DNA of 64,000 nt from assembly GCA_041494885.1 (NCBI GenBank), contig JBGQBO010000001.1, forward strand, positions 124,001 through 188,000, given 5' to 3'. Within the stretch, counting starts at the first letter, position 1; the number at the start of each line of letters is the position of its first letter. Shown piece after piece: positions 44,708-52,561 of the stretch. Made by a program: the position numbers and the translations under genes. The DNA comes from JAIQFV01 sp041494885. GTDB lineage: Bacteria; Acidobacteriota; Terriglobia; JAIQFV01. The notes below the pieces were generated by a model. The model was not told where the DNA came from and searched no databases. It was given only the letters and a program-made list of their open reading frames with translations.

Positions 44708-45028
44708 CTATTCTTTGGCATCCTCGGGAGATTGCATGCCCACGATCGCGCTCTTGAGCATGCGCACTTTCACCTGATCGGCCACGCGAAGCGACACTGT
44801 GCTGTCGTCCAGGCTGACAATGGTTCCGAACATCCCACCTGAAGTAACGACCTTATCGCCGGACTTGAGGCCTGTCAGCATTTCGCGGGTTTTCTTTTGA
44901 CGTCGCTGCGCGGGGAGAATAAGGAGGAAGTAGAAAATAAAGCCGATGGCTATCAGTGGAAGAAAACCAACTAGCGTGGAGCTGCCTCCTGACGCTTGGG
45001 CCAGTAAATTCAAGATCGCACTACTCAA
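44708..45028 (-). CDS. yajC: Preprotein translocase subunit YajC
   Basis: Small membrane protein of 106 residues, accessory to SecDF. The single helix FLPLIAIGFIFYFLLILPAQ is followed by the diagnostic QRRQKKTREMLTGLKSGDKVVTSGGMFG pattern (split over a cytosolic domain). Between tgt and secD in the usual order. The ATG is 132 bp after tgt. Confidence 0.93.
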   Translation of the reverse strand: MSSAILNLLAQASGGSSTLVGFLPLIAIGFIFYFLLILPAQRRQKKTREMLTGLKSGDKVVTSGGMFGTIVSLDDSTVSLRVADQVKVRMLKSAIVGMQSPEDAKE

Positions 45029-45160
45029 TGGGCATTCCTCAACTCAGATGGGATTTGGGATTTCAAACAGGACTATTTCGGGTCGTGTGCGGGTTGTGCG
45101 CTTCGCAGCCAATCCCAGGGTGGAACCTTTCGACTCCCCCGAAACGGGAACAACGGAACC

Positions 45161-46306
45161 TCAAACCGATGTCCCTGATTGTCTCCACTCCGACAGGAAT
45201 TGCGTCGCGAACTCTGCGAAGCGAGAAGACGCAATAGATTGCCTGATTCGCCTCATAGTGTCAAGATAAAAGTAGATGTTATGGTAGGTGTTGAGGACTG
45301 CGGAAAGCACCTCATTCTGGTGATAGAGATGCCGCAAATAGGCGCGGGAATACCTCCTGCAAACAAAGCATTCACAACGCTCGTCGATCGGTATTTCGCT
45401 CCCCTTGTGAATTTCATTTTTGATGACGATATGCCCGCTGTGGGTGAACAGCCATCCATTCCGGGCATTCCGCGTGGGCAGGACACAATCGAACATATCC
45501 ATGCCCCGGCGGACCCCTTCAACCAAATCACCCGGGGTCCCGACTCCCATCAAGTATCGGGGCCGGTCCGCCGGCAATAGCGGCGCAGTGGTCTCGACCA
45601 GTTCAAGCATTTTTTCCTTTGATTCTCCAACGCTGAGCCCCCCGATGGCATATCCGGGGAACTCCTGGGCGAGCAAATGGTCAGCGCAATCTCTGCGCAA
45701 ATCGGGATAGACGCTGCCTTGCACAATCCCAAACAAGGCCTGGTGACCTCCGCCCTCCGGCAGCCGATGCTGGTCGAAGTAATTCCTGCATCGCTCGGCC
45801 CAACGCACTGTCCTCAACATCGATTGTTTCGCATGTTCATGAGAACAGGGAAAGGGAGTGCACTCATCGAAACACATGAGGATGTCCGCGCCGAGGTTCA
45901 TCTGAACTTCCACGGAACGTTCCGGCGAGAAAAAATGGGCTGAGCCGTCATAGTGAGACCGGAAGCGCACCCCCTCTTCAGTAATCTCCCGCAGATCGCT
46001 CATGGAAAAAACCTGAAATCCCCCGCTGTCGGTCAGCAAGGCTCGCGGCCAGGAGATAAACCGGTGAAGGCCGCCCATCTTGCGTATGAGCTCATCTCCG
46101 GGCCGCAAATATAAATGGTAGGTGTTGGCTAAAAAGATCGGGACATCCAGTTCTTCCAGTTGCTCCTGTGTAAGGGCTTTGACAGTCCCCGAGGTGCCCA
46201 CCGGCATGAACACGGGCGTGTCGATGTCGTGGTGCGCCGTGACCAGCTTCCCCAATCGTGCTGCGCCATCGGTGTGCACTATCTGAAACTGGAATGATGA
46301 ATTCAT
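45161..46306 (-). CDS. tgt: tRNA-guanine transglycosylase (queuosine pathway)
   Basis: Enzyme of 381 residues that replaces guanine-34 in tRNAs with a GUN anticodon by preQ1. The catalytic Asp residues lie in LLTDSGGFQVFSM and VLPTRNARNG region (FDCVLPTRNARN), and a zinc site is formed by CECFVCRRY and a His near the end (RHLYHQNEVLS). The first gene of the tgt-yajC-secD-secF cluster, an arrangement conserved across many bacteria. Other queuosine genes are not in the window. Confidence 0.95.
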   Translation of the reverse strand: MNSSFQFQIVHTDGAARLGKLVTAHHDIDTPVFMPVGTSGTVKALTQEQLEELDVPIFLANTYHLYLRPGDELIRKMGGLHRFISWPRALLTDSGGFQVFSMSDLREITEEGVRFRSHYDGSAHFFSPERSVEVQMNLGADILMCFDECTPFPCSHEHAKQSMLRTVRWAERCRNYFDQHRLPEGGGHQALFGIVQGSVYPDLRRDCADHLLAQEFPGYAIGGLSVGESKEKMLELVETTAPLLPADRPRYLMGVGTPGDLVEGVRRGMDMFDCVLPTRNARNGWLFTHSGHIVIKNEIHKGSEIPIDERCECFVCRRYSRAYLRHLYHQNEVLSAVLNTYHNIYFYLDTMRRIRQSIASSRFAEFATQFLSEWRQSGTSV

Positions 46307-46368
46307 TGGAGCATGAAGTTCGATGCAACCTCAAGGGAGGCCGGTCTCACCATCACCCCCCGGTACAG

Positions 46369-46408
46369 AAAAAAGCGCTCCGATCCGCCACGACGGATCC
46401 GGAGCGCT
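46369..46408 (-). terminator. Rho-independent terminator of the Yip1-like gene
   Basis: On the minus strand a long GC-rich stem (AGCGCTCCGGATCCG pairing with CGGATCGGAGCGCT, one bulge) is followed by six T. It ends the ABC-ATPase/Yip1 transcript before tgt. Confidence 0.85.
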
Positions 46409-46444
46409 CCCTCGAGACGCCATAAAAATCAAGCTGGAACGGCT

Positions 46445-47182
46445 CTACTTCTTGATCGCCGCCCATCCGACCACACAGGCCACCACGATCGCCCAGATAA
46501 TGATGATGGTGGTGAGCGACTTCTTAAAGGTCAGGTTCTTCGAGACCCCGACCACGCCTATCGCCAGCACGATGAGGTACCAGAGGACGAAGAGATCAAT
46601 CGATTTCCCCAGGGCGTACAACGCCTTATTGCTGGGATCGATCAGGATCGAAAGATTGGATTGCACAATATCGGCGGGATTGCCAAATTCCGTGGGCTGT
46701 TTGACAAACAAGATGGGAATCGCGATGATCGACTTTAACAGGCTCGGCATGGACGCATAAGCGTTCATCGCAAACATCTTTTTGAACGTCGTCTCCGCCC
46801 CCATCATGAAACCAAAAATCGCGTAAAGCACCCCCGACACGACAACCAGGCTGAGTGGGACCACCACCACAACCACAACATAACTGAAGATCATGCTCAC
46901 CTTCAATCCAGATTGAAGGGCCTCATCGGGTGGCACGGGCCGCCCCGATTTCTCAATCTGGGCCTTGATCAGCTCGAGCATGTCCGCGTGTGAAAGAAAC
47001 ACATACGTGATGGCCAAGGCCACCAGCAAAATCAAGACCGCGGGCACAATCCAGTCCGGCTTGCGATTGATGTCTTCAAATGTAGCTTTCGGGGAGATGA
47101 ACACTCCAATGATTCGTTCCAAGGGGCTCTTGGTCGGTTCGGGTTGAACGGGTAATGCGCTGCCCGGCATTTCCTGACTCAT
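46445..47182 (-). CDS. Yip1-domain membrane protein
   Basis: Protein of 245 residues with about five hydrophobic helices. SPLERIIGVFISPKATFEDI at the start is the common opening of bacterial Yip1-domain proteins, which are otherwise poorly known. A Val-rich helix of five to seven Val is unusual. It follows the two ABC ATPases by 39 bp and may be in the same unit. A strong terminator lies downstream. Confidence 0.8.
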   Translation of the reverse strand: MSQEMPGSALPVQPEPTKSPLERIIGVFISPKATFEDINRKPDWIVPAVLILLVALAITYVFLSHADMLELIKAQIEKSGRPVPPDEALQSGLKVSMIFSYVVVVVVVPLSLVVVSGVLYAIFGFMMGAETTFKKMFAMNAYASMPSLLKSIIAIPILFVKQPTEFGNPADIVQSNLSILIDPSNKALYALGKSIDLFVLWYLIVLAIGVVGVSKNLTFKKSLTTIIIIWAIVVACVVGWAAIKK

Positions 47183-47221
47183 AAGACCTCTCCTTTTGAG
47201 AATTGGGATCCAATAGACTCT

Positions 47222-48223
47222 TCACTTAATGGGAAGTTGGCCGGCGTCTTTGAACTTGAAGCAAGCCGACCAGTGCGTTGCCGAGATTGCTTCCCGCGCA
47301 GGCTCAGCCGCCGCACACGCCTCATCGGCAATCGGGCAACGAGGATGAAATCGACAACCACTTGGAACCTTGACCGCGGAAGGAATCTCTCCCCGTAATA
47401 CGAGCCGATTTGATTTTGGTTTCGGATCGGGCTCCGGAACCGCCGAAAGAAGCGCCCGGGTGTAGGGATGAGCGCTATTAAAAAAGACCTCCCGGGTCGT
47501 GCCTTCCTCGACAATCTTGCCCAGATACATGACGGCGATCCGGTCGCACAGGTGCGCCACCACAGGAAGACTGTGAGAGATAAACAGGAAGGTGAGTTGA
47601 AACTGGTCTCTGAGATCAGCCAGCAGATTGATGATCTGTGCCTGGACGGAGACGTCAAGGGATGAAACCGGCTCGTCAGCAACAATGAACTTCGGCTTAA
47701 GCGCGATCGCGCGTGCAATGGCGATCCGCTGCCTTTGACCTCCACTGAATTCGTGGGGAAAACGGTCCAGCACATCCGGCTCAAATCCCACGGTCTCGAG
47801 CAACATTTTCAAGCGTTCTTCGATTTCCTTTTTCTTGCAGACGCCATGGACAATGAAAGGCTCAGCCAGAGTGGTCCGGATGCGAAGGCGCGGATTGAGT
47901 GATGAATAGGGGTCCTGGAAGATAATCTGCATGGAACGGCGTTTCCGGCGGAGGCTCTCACGATCGAGCGATAACAGATCGACGGAATCAAATATAACCC
48001 CTCCCGAGGTGGGCTCAATCAAACGCAATACGAGCCGTCCCGTGGTGGACTTGCCGCATCCGGATTCCCCCACCAAGCCAAAGACCTCTCCGTTCCCGAT
48101 GGAGAAGGTGATGTCGTCGACCGCATGGACAAACTCCTTCCCTCTTCCAAACAGGAGTCGCCGGCCCGATGGGAAGTACTTCTTCAGTTGATCGACTTGG
48201 AGCAAAACGTTATTTTCTGCCAT
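47222..48223 (-). CDS. Oligopeptide ABC transporter ATPase (DppF/OppF type)
   Basis: Protein of 333 residues. Walker A GESGCGKST, Q-loop IFQDPYSSLNPR, signature FSGGQRQRIAIARA and Walker B FIVADEPVSSLD are intact. The C-terminal oligopeptide-type extension has CRFHPRCPIADEAC, typical for OppF/DppF. It should power an oligopeptide or dipeptide permease with the OppD-type ATPase upstream. No permease or binding-protein genes are in the window. Start ATG 48223; a GTG/ATG five codons upstream is possible. Confidence 0.9.
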   Translation of the reverse strand: MAENNVLLQVDQLKKYFPSGRRLLFGRGKEFVHAVDDITFSIGNGEVFGLVGESGCGKSTTGRLVLRLIEPTSGGVIFDSVDLLSLDRESLRRKRRSMQIIFQDPYSSLNPRLRIRTTLAEPFIVHGVCKKKEIEERLKMLLETVGFEPDVLDRFPHEFSGGQRQRIAIARAIALKPKFIVADEPVSSLDVSVQAQIINLLADLRDQFQLTFLFISHSLPVVAHLCDRIAVMYLGKIVEEGTTREVFFNSAHPYTRALLSAVPEPDPKPKSNRLVLRGEIPSAVKVPSGCRFHPRCPIADEACAAAEPAREAISATHWSACFKFKDAGQLPIK

Positions 48224-48310
48224 CAAGGTAATAGCCATGAATTAGGCTGTTTGTTGCACGTTTACCTATGTTTTGATTCACGCAAAGCCGCCAGCCAGCC
48301 CCCTCTTTTT

Positions 48311-48377
48311 CCGGCCCCTGACACCCGACACCTGGCACCCTCTCTTCCGCACCCTGCCCGCCGACCACTGCCCATTT
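48311..48377. repeat. 7-nt periodic repeat tract between the two ABC ATPase genes
   Basis: Tandem heptamers CTGACAC, CCGACAC and CTGGCAC at 48318-48338, then CACCCTG and GACCACT-type words to the end of the gap, abutting the stop of the OppD-type gene. The words resemble those of the tract at 52095. Confidence 0.6.
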
Positions 48378-48379
48378 TC

Positions 48380-49414
48380 CTACCGACACAGCACACACCG
48401 TGCCCAATGGTTCTCCCCGACGGGATAGAGGGGAGGATCAAAATCCTTACATTCCTCCAATCGAACCGTGCAGCGCGGCTCAAATTTACAGCCGCGTGGC
48501 AGCGCCAGCAGGTTCGGAACCGTTCCCGGAATCGCATCCAGCTTCCGCGTTGGCAGATCCCCCGGCCGGAATGTTGGGAGTGAGCGCAATAGCCCCTGTG
48601 TGTACGGGTGTCGTGGATTGGAAAAGATCTCGGAGACAGGGGCCTGTTCCACAATCTTTCCTGAATACATCACCGCCACCTCATCCGCCACCGCGGCGAT
48701 GACGCCTAAATCATGCGAGATGAAGAGCATTGATAGGGCGAATCGCTCGCGCATGGATTGAAGCAGTTCAAGGATCTGCGCCTGGACTGTGACGTCCAGC
48801 GCCGTCGTGGGCTCGTCGGCGATCAGGAGTTGAGGATGACACACCAGGGCCATTGCAATCATCACGCGCTGGCGCAGGCCCCCCGAGAGCTGGTGGGGAT
48901 ACTCCTTGGCGCGACGCGAAGCATCCGGTATAGAAACGGCCTCCATGACCTCGACCGCCTGATTCCATGCCTCCCGACGTCGCACTCGGGCATGGGCGCG
49001 GACGGTCTCAGCAATCTGCTCGCCAACGGTGAAGACCGGGTCCAGGGCGGTGGAGGGTTCTTGAAACACCATGGCGATTTCAGCCCCGCGAACCTTGCGC
49101 ATCTCGCGCTCCGGGATCGAAAGAAGCTCCACCGCCGGTGAGGGCGGATTCTCCGGGGATTTGGGGGGATTGGAATTTCCACTCAGCCTTCGGGAATGAA
49201 AGAGAATTCTGCCTCCCTCAATGCGCGCCGGCGGCTGCAGCAACCGCAAAATGGAGAGAGCGGTCACGGTCTTGCCGCACCCGGATTCTCCAACCAGTCC
49301 GAGTGTCCGCCGGGCAGGGATTGCAAAAGAAACGTCATCAACCGCCCGCACCGTCCCTTCCGCGGTGTCAAACACCGAACGCAGATTTTCTACGGTGAGA
49401 AGGTCGGAATTCAT
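48380..49414 (-). CDS. Oligopeptide ABC transporter ATPase (DppD/OppD type)
   Basis: Protein of 344 residues. Walker A GESGCGKTV, Q-loop VFQEPSTALDPVF, signature LSGGLRQRVMIAMAL and Walker B LIADEPTTALD are intact. A short insertion follows Walker A (a Ser/Pro/Asn-rich stretch near residues 80-90) and the C-terminal oligopeptide-binding extension has CKFEPRCTVRLEEC. Upstream of the OppF-type partner; the 156-bp gap between them holds a repeat tract. Confidence 0.9.
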   Translation of the reverse strand: MNSDLLTVENLRSVFDTAEGTVRAVDDVSFAIPARRTLGLVGESGCGKTVTALSILRLLQPPARIEGGRILFHSRRLSGNSNPPKSPENPPSPAVELLSIPEREMRKVRGAEIAMVFQEPSTALDPVFTVGEQIAETVRAHARVRRREAWNQAVEVMEAVSIPDASRRAKEYPHQLSGGLRQRVMIAMALVCHPQLLIADEPTTALDVTVQAQILELLQSMRERFALSMLFISHDLGVIAAVADEVAVMYSGKIVEQAPVSEIFSNPRHPYTQGLLRSLPTFRPGDLPTRKLDAIPGTVPNLLALPRGCKFEPRCTVRLEECKDFDPPLYPVGENHWARCVLCR

Positions 49415-49761
49415 GCGGATGTTGGAAGTATCCTGGCGCCCCTCAGAGCGCAGGAGGCACGCGCTATCTTATCGCGAAAAAGAAGGCCTGCAAGTGAAAT
49501 CTCAACCCATGAAGGGCCCCTCTCGTCAAGGGATGCCGCGTTTGACGACAGGAGCCACGCTTGAATTTCTTGCTTTCCTGGCGTAAAGCTCTTTCCATTG
49601 ACGGCATCCAATGAACCGTCTTAAGGCTATACGGGCGGGCCCTCACAATAATTTCTTACTTCGGGAAGGGGGGAGCTCCTTCTAGGCCTCTCGCAGTTTT
49701 TCTGTTTTGAGGAGTGAATATTTGGTAGAATCGCGTTTCTCTTGAGAAAGAAGATAAGGAA
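49415..49761. other. Gene-free divergent stretch
   Basis: About 350 bases between divergent OppD-type and nuoB genes. It holds the nuoB promoter candidate and nothing else that was recognised. Confidence 0.45.
49723..49731 (+). promoter_or_regulatory. Extended -10 promoter for nuoB
   Basis: TGGTAGAAT has an extended TGn before the TAGAAT box, about 30 nt upstream of the ATG. The -35 region is weak. Confidence 0.4.
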
Positions 49762-50313
49762 ATGCCAATACTAACCACACTGGAAAAAAACGTCGTCACC
49801 GGAGCAAACCCTTTTTCCGAGCACAACACGGAATTTGGTGCCGGGGTGGTCACCACCACGTTCGACAAGGTGGTCAATTGGGCCCGGAAGTCTTCCATTT
49901 GGCCCATGACTTTTGGCCTGGCATGTTGTGCCATTGAAATGATGGCCATGGGGGCGTCCCGATATGACATCGCGCGCTTTGGAGCGGAGGTGTTTCGCGG
50001 ATCACCTCGCCAGTCGGACTTGATGATTGTGGCCGGTCGAGTTTCCAAGAAAATGGCACCGATTGTGCGCCAGCTGTATGATCAAATGCCGGAACCCAAG
50101 TGGGTCATTTCCATGGGGGTGTGCGCCACGGCGGGCGGCATCTTCAACAACTACGCCATCGTGCAAGGCGTCAATCAAGTCGTCCCGGTGGATGTGTATA
50201 TCCCCGGCTGTCCTCCCCGGCCGGAACAGCTTATTTATGGGATCATGAAGCTTCAAGAGAAAATCGATCGGCAGCGCGGCAGCTTCAAGGACGTCCTTCC
50301 GTTCAGCCGTTGA
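49762..50313 (+). CDS. nuoB: NADH-quinone oxidoreductase subunit B
   Basis: Protein of 183 residues carrying the N2 iron-sulfur cluster of complex I. Cys ligands are in LACCAIEMM (adjacent CC), VISMGVCATAGG and IPGCPPRPEQL. Normal length for NuoB. In most genomes nuoB lies inside nuoA-N; here it stands alone with an unrelated peroxiredoxin downstream, so the operon is split or this is an additional copy. A short open frame of 34 codons follows but matches nothing known. Confidence 0.93.
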   Translation: MPILTTLEKNVVTGANPFSEHNTEFGAGVVTTTFDKVVNWARKSSIWPMTFGLACCAIEMMAMGASRYDIARFGAEVFRGSPRQSDLMIVAGRVSKKMAPIVRQLYDQMPEPKWVISMGVCATAGGIFNNYAIVQGVNQVVPVDVYIPGCPPRPEQLIYGIMKLQEKIDRQRGSFKDVLPFSR

Positions 50314-50511
50314 GCCTCAGTACAGAGCGGATCTGCAATTTAGTTTTTCGATCGGCGGAACTTTCCGGATGTGATCGTCGAGAACGGGTTTCAAGAGGTT
50401 GTGACCCGGATCGGCTGGTTCAATCATCGGTTTCCTACACCTTGACGACCGCTTCCTGAGCTATTCTCTTCCCCCTCATCTGCGTGGGATCCCCGTTGAC
50501 CCACTCCCCTC

Positions 50512-50520
50512 TGGTATAAT
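50512..50520 (+). promoter_or_regulatory. Extended -10 promoter for the Bcp-like peroxiredoxin
   Basis: TGGTATAAT carries a perfect TATAAT with an extended TG. It lies 57 nt upstream of the ATG. The -35 region is not clear. Confidence 0.5.
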
Positions 50521-50577
50521 CCATCCGCGTTTTCAGACTAACCTTCAAACTCAATTCAGGACCAAGGGAGGATTCCC

Positions 50578-51015
50578 ATGTTATCACCCGGAGAGCAGGC
50601 GCCCGATTTCAAGGTGAAGACCCATGAAGGAAATGAAGTTTCGCTGAGCCAATTTGGAGGGAGTAAAGTTGTCCTATGGTTTTACCCAAAGGCAGACACC
50701 CCCGGCTGAACCAACGAAGGCAAAGGATTCCGTGATCGAATCCGAGAGTATGAGGCGAAAAACACAAAGATCCTTGGCATCAGTTTTGACACCGTCGAAG
50801 AAAATGCGGCTTTTGCGAAGAAGTTTCAATTTCCATTCCCCCTGTTGTGCGATACGGACAGGAAAATAGGATTGGCTTACGGGGCGTGCGAATCGGCCCA
50901 CGATGAATATGCCAAGCGCATCACTTATGTGATCGGCGAGAATGGAAAGATCCTCCAGGCCTATCCCAAAGTCGATGCCGCACGCCATCCGAACGAGCTG
51001 CTGGAGAAGCTGTAG
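50578..51015 (+). CDS. Selenocysteine-containing Bcp-like peroxiredoxin (TGA at catalytic position)
   Basis: Peroxiredoxin of 145 residues if the in-frame TGA at 50707-50709 is read as selenocysteine (Sec44). The context is YPKADTPG-U-TNEG, where the family has a Cys in TPGCT, the peroxidatic residue that attacks peroxides. All other parts are intact: LSPGEQAPDFKVKTHEG at the start, GISFDTVEENAAFAKKF, FPFPLLCDTDRKIGLAYG and the end HPNELLEKL. The resolving Cys found five residues later in Bcp is absent. A SECIS-like hairpin follows at 50725-50743. ATG has AGGGAGG upstream. Cytosolic. If the TGA were a mutation this would be a pseudogene, but the same pattern in a second gene argues against that. 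Confidence 0.85.
50725..50743 (+). promoter_or_regulatory. SECIS-like hairpin of the Bcp-like peroxiredoxin
   Basis: GGATTC and GAATCC form a perfect 6-bp stem around a 7-nt loop CGTGATC. The stem starts 16 nt after the TGA; the loop starts 22 nt after it and has G as its second base, which fits the published bacterial SECIS rules (loop 16-37 nt from UGA, G in the first two loop bases). Confidence 0.7.
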
Positions 51016-51159
51016 GAGCGCACCCATCGACGCAGCCCATTTCCGTCGGCAACGTCAGCAGGGCCTTTGTGCCTTTCCGTCTTCGGGTGAAATCGATGTA
51101 CCGATCCGGCGAGAAGTTACCGGCCCGGACCGCGGCTTGGGGGACAGAAAATTCAAGAG

Positions 51160-52005
51160 TCAGTAGAACACCTTTTCGAGGAACAAACCAAACGGAGGGG
51201 CTGTCCACTCAGCCGGCTTGGGAGAGGGTTTATAGAAAAACGAACCAAATTCATCCCGAGTACAATGGCCCGCGCTTAATTCCACCATGCTCCCCACCAG
51301 GCGCCGGACCATCTTCCACAGGAATCGGTCCGCACGGATGTGAAAGGTCAACAGCTCGGCATAGCAGGGCCGCGTAATACGAATCTGCCGCCACTCGCAT
51401 TCATCCACCGTACATTGAAAGGAGCGCTCTTCCTCCTCATCCGGATCACAAAAAGACCGGAAGCTATGTCTTCCCACGACGAGCTTCGCAGCCTCCTGGA
51501 GCACAGGCAGTTTGATCTCGCGCCTCGGACACCAGGCATGACGCCGCAAGAAGGGGGTGTACGATTCAACCAGTTGATAGCGGTAACTGCGGGACCGTGC
51601 GTCATGGCGTGAATGAAAATTCAGGGGGACAAACGAGGCTTGGGTTACTGTGAGGTCAGCAGGAAGGCCGCTGTTGAGTTCCTGCATGATCTTCCCTGCG
51701 GACCACAGGCGCGGATCATTGGCATGGTCCCCGGCATGAAAAGCTGTGTTTAAAAGGGGGATGTCACGGCTCCGGGAGGCGGACCTTTCAACCGGAGGAT
51801 CCCCGTGAAGGACTGCATTCACGACCTGGGCCTCGGCATGGACGCCCCGATCGGTGCGGCCCGCCGCGATGATCCTTGGCTTTTCCCGCAGGACGTCGAT
51901 CATCGCCGTCAGTAGCTGACCCTGGACGGTGCGCACGTCCTTTTGAATCTGCCAGCCGGAAAATCGCGTGCCTTCGTATGCTAGCGTGAGCTTCAGGTTT
52001 CTCAT
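51160..52005 (-). CDS. truA: tRNA pseudouridine synthase A
   Basis: Enzyme of 281 residues that makes pseudouridine at positions 38-40 of tRNA. The catalytic Asp is in GRTDRGVHAEAQV near residue 52; FSGWQIQ at the start and HSFRSFCDPDEE in the middle match the family. Between the catalytic motif and the SGLPADLTV segment there is an insertion of about 30 residues (rich in Ser, Arg and His, near residues 70-105) not found in the standard enzyme. Minus strand, convergent with the peroxiredoxin. Confidence 0.93.
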   Translation of the reverse strand: MRNLKLTLAYEGTRFSGWQIQKDVRTVQGQLLTAMIDVLREKPRIIAAGRTDRGVHAEAQVVNAVLHGDPPVERSASRSRDIPLLNTAFHAGDHANDPRLWSAGKIMQELNSGLPADLTVTQASFVPLNFHSRHDARSRSYRYQLVESYTPFLRRHAWCPRREIKLPVLQEAAKLVVGRHSFRSFCDPDEEEERSFQCTVDECEWRQIRITRPCYAELLTFHIRADRFLWKMVRRLVGSMVELSAGHCTRDEFGSFFYKPSPKPAEWTAPPFGLFLEKVFY

Positions 52006-52094
52006 TTCAATGGTTACCGACAGTCTTCATTGATGCTGATTTGTGAAGGGGGCACGTCTATAGGTTACCTTGCATCTCTATTCCTGCTTTTCCC

Positions 52095-52150
52095 CGGCAC
52101 CCGACACCTGGCGCCTTCCACACTTCCCACTGCGCACTGCCCACAGCTCA
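52095..52150. repeat. 7-nt periodic repeat tract running into the smr stop
   Basis: Eight back-to-back heptamers: CGGCACC, CGACACC, TGGCGCC, TTCCACA, CTTCCCA, CTGCGCA, CTGCCCA, CAGCTCA. The last unit overlaps the stop codon of the Smr gene at 52148. Confidence 0.75.
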
Positions 52151-52552
52151 CTCCTCTTTCAACACCGCCCACGTCGCACCCCACCCTCCCGCTTCCGGCC
52201 TCGCATCTCTGAACGACACAACCTGCGGATGGTTCGAAAGGACTGATCGGACAATTTCGCGCTGCACTCCAATTCCACGTCCGTGAATGATCCGAACCGT
52301 ATGAATGCCCTTCTCGTGAGCCTCTCGGAGATATTCTTCAAGGACGACCTTTATATCTCTGGGTGAAAAAGCATGCAGATCGATCGAATCTTCGATAGGA
52401 ATGGCGACGGGGGCTCCGGAGGGGAAGGCCTCCTCATGATTTCGGAGCTTGGCATTCTGGCCTCCGGCCTCAGGCTTCCGACCTCTGACCTCTGACTTTT
52501 GACTTCCCTCTTCAGAGGATGGAGAACTTTGCGATCCGGGCTTCCTTTCCAA
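52148..52552 (-). CDS. Smr-domain protein with a repeat-derived insert
   Basis: Protein of 134 residues. The Smr domain is at the C-terminus (DLHAFSPRDIKVVLEEYL with the DLHx motif, and VRIIHGRGIGVQREIVR with the HGxG motif). Smr domains are nucleases or branched-DNA/RNA-binding modules. Residues 15-33 (EGSQKSEVRGRKPEAGGQN) are encoded by a 7-nt repeat tract, see the repeat at 52455, and are probably disordered. The stop lies inside another such tract. It precedes no close gene; methylmalonyl-CoA mutase ends 9 bp upstream on the same strand, so they are co-transcribed. Confidence 0.85.
   Translation of the reverse strand: MERKPGSQSSPSSEEGSQKSEVRGRKPEAGGQNAKLRNHEEAFPSGAPVAIPIEDSIDLHAFSPRDIKVVLEEYLREAHEKGIHTVRIIHGRGIGVQREIVRSVLSNHPQVVSFRDARPEAGGWGATWAVLKEE
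52455..52510. repeat. 7-nt periodic repeat tract inside the smr coding region
   Basis: Eight heptamers: TTCTGGC, CTCCGGC, CTCAGGC, TTCCGAC, CTCTGAC, CTCTGAC, TTTTGAC, TTCCCTC. The coding strand reads GAAGTCA/GAGGTCA-type words. Frame is preserved because the tract adds 56 nt within an otherwise open frame; a run of 21 nt equals seven codons. Confidence 0.75.
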
Positions 52553-52561
52553 AAGTGCTCC

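Noticed and set aside
50344..50445. 34-codon open frame after nuoB (NFPDVIVENGFQEVVTRIGW region)
   Set aside because: Looks somewhat protein-like but has no start codon with ribosome site and no family match, so it is not called as a gene or remnant.
50654..50869. A +1 frame short ORF across the Bcp-like peroxiredoxin
   Set aside because: Arises only because the true frame is cut by the TGA; the family sequence is in the other frame.
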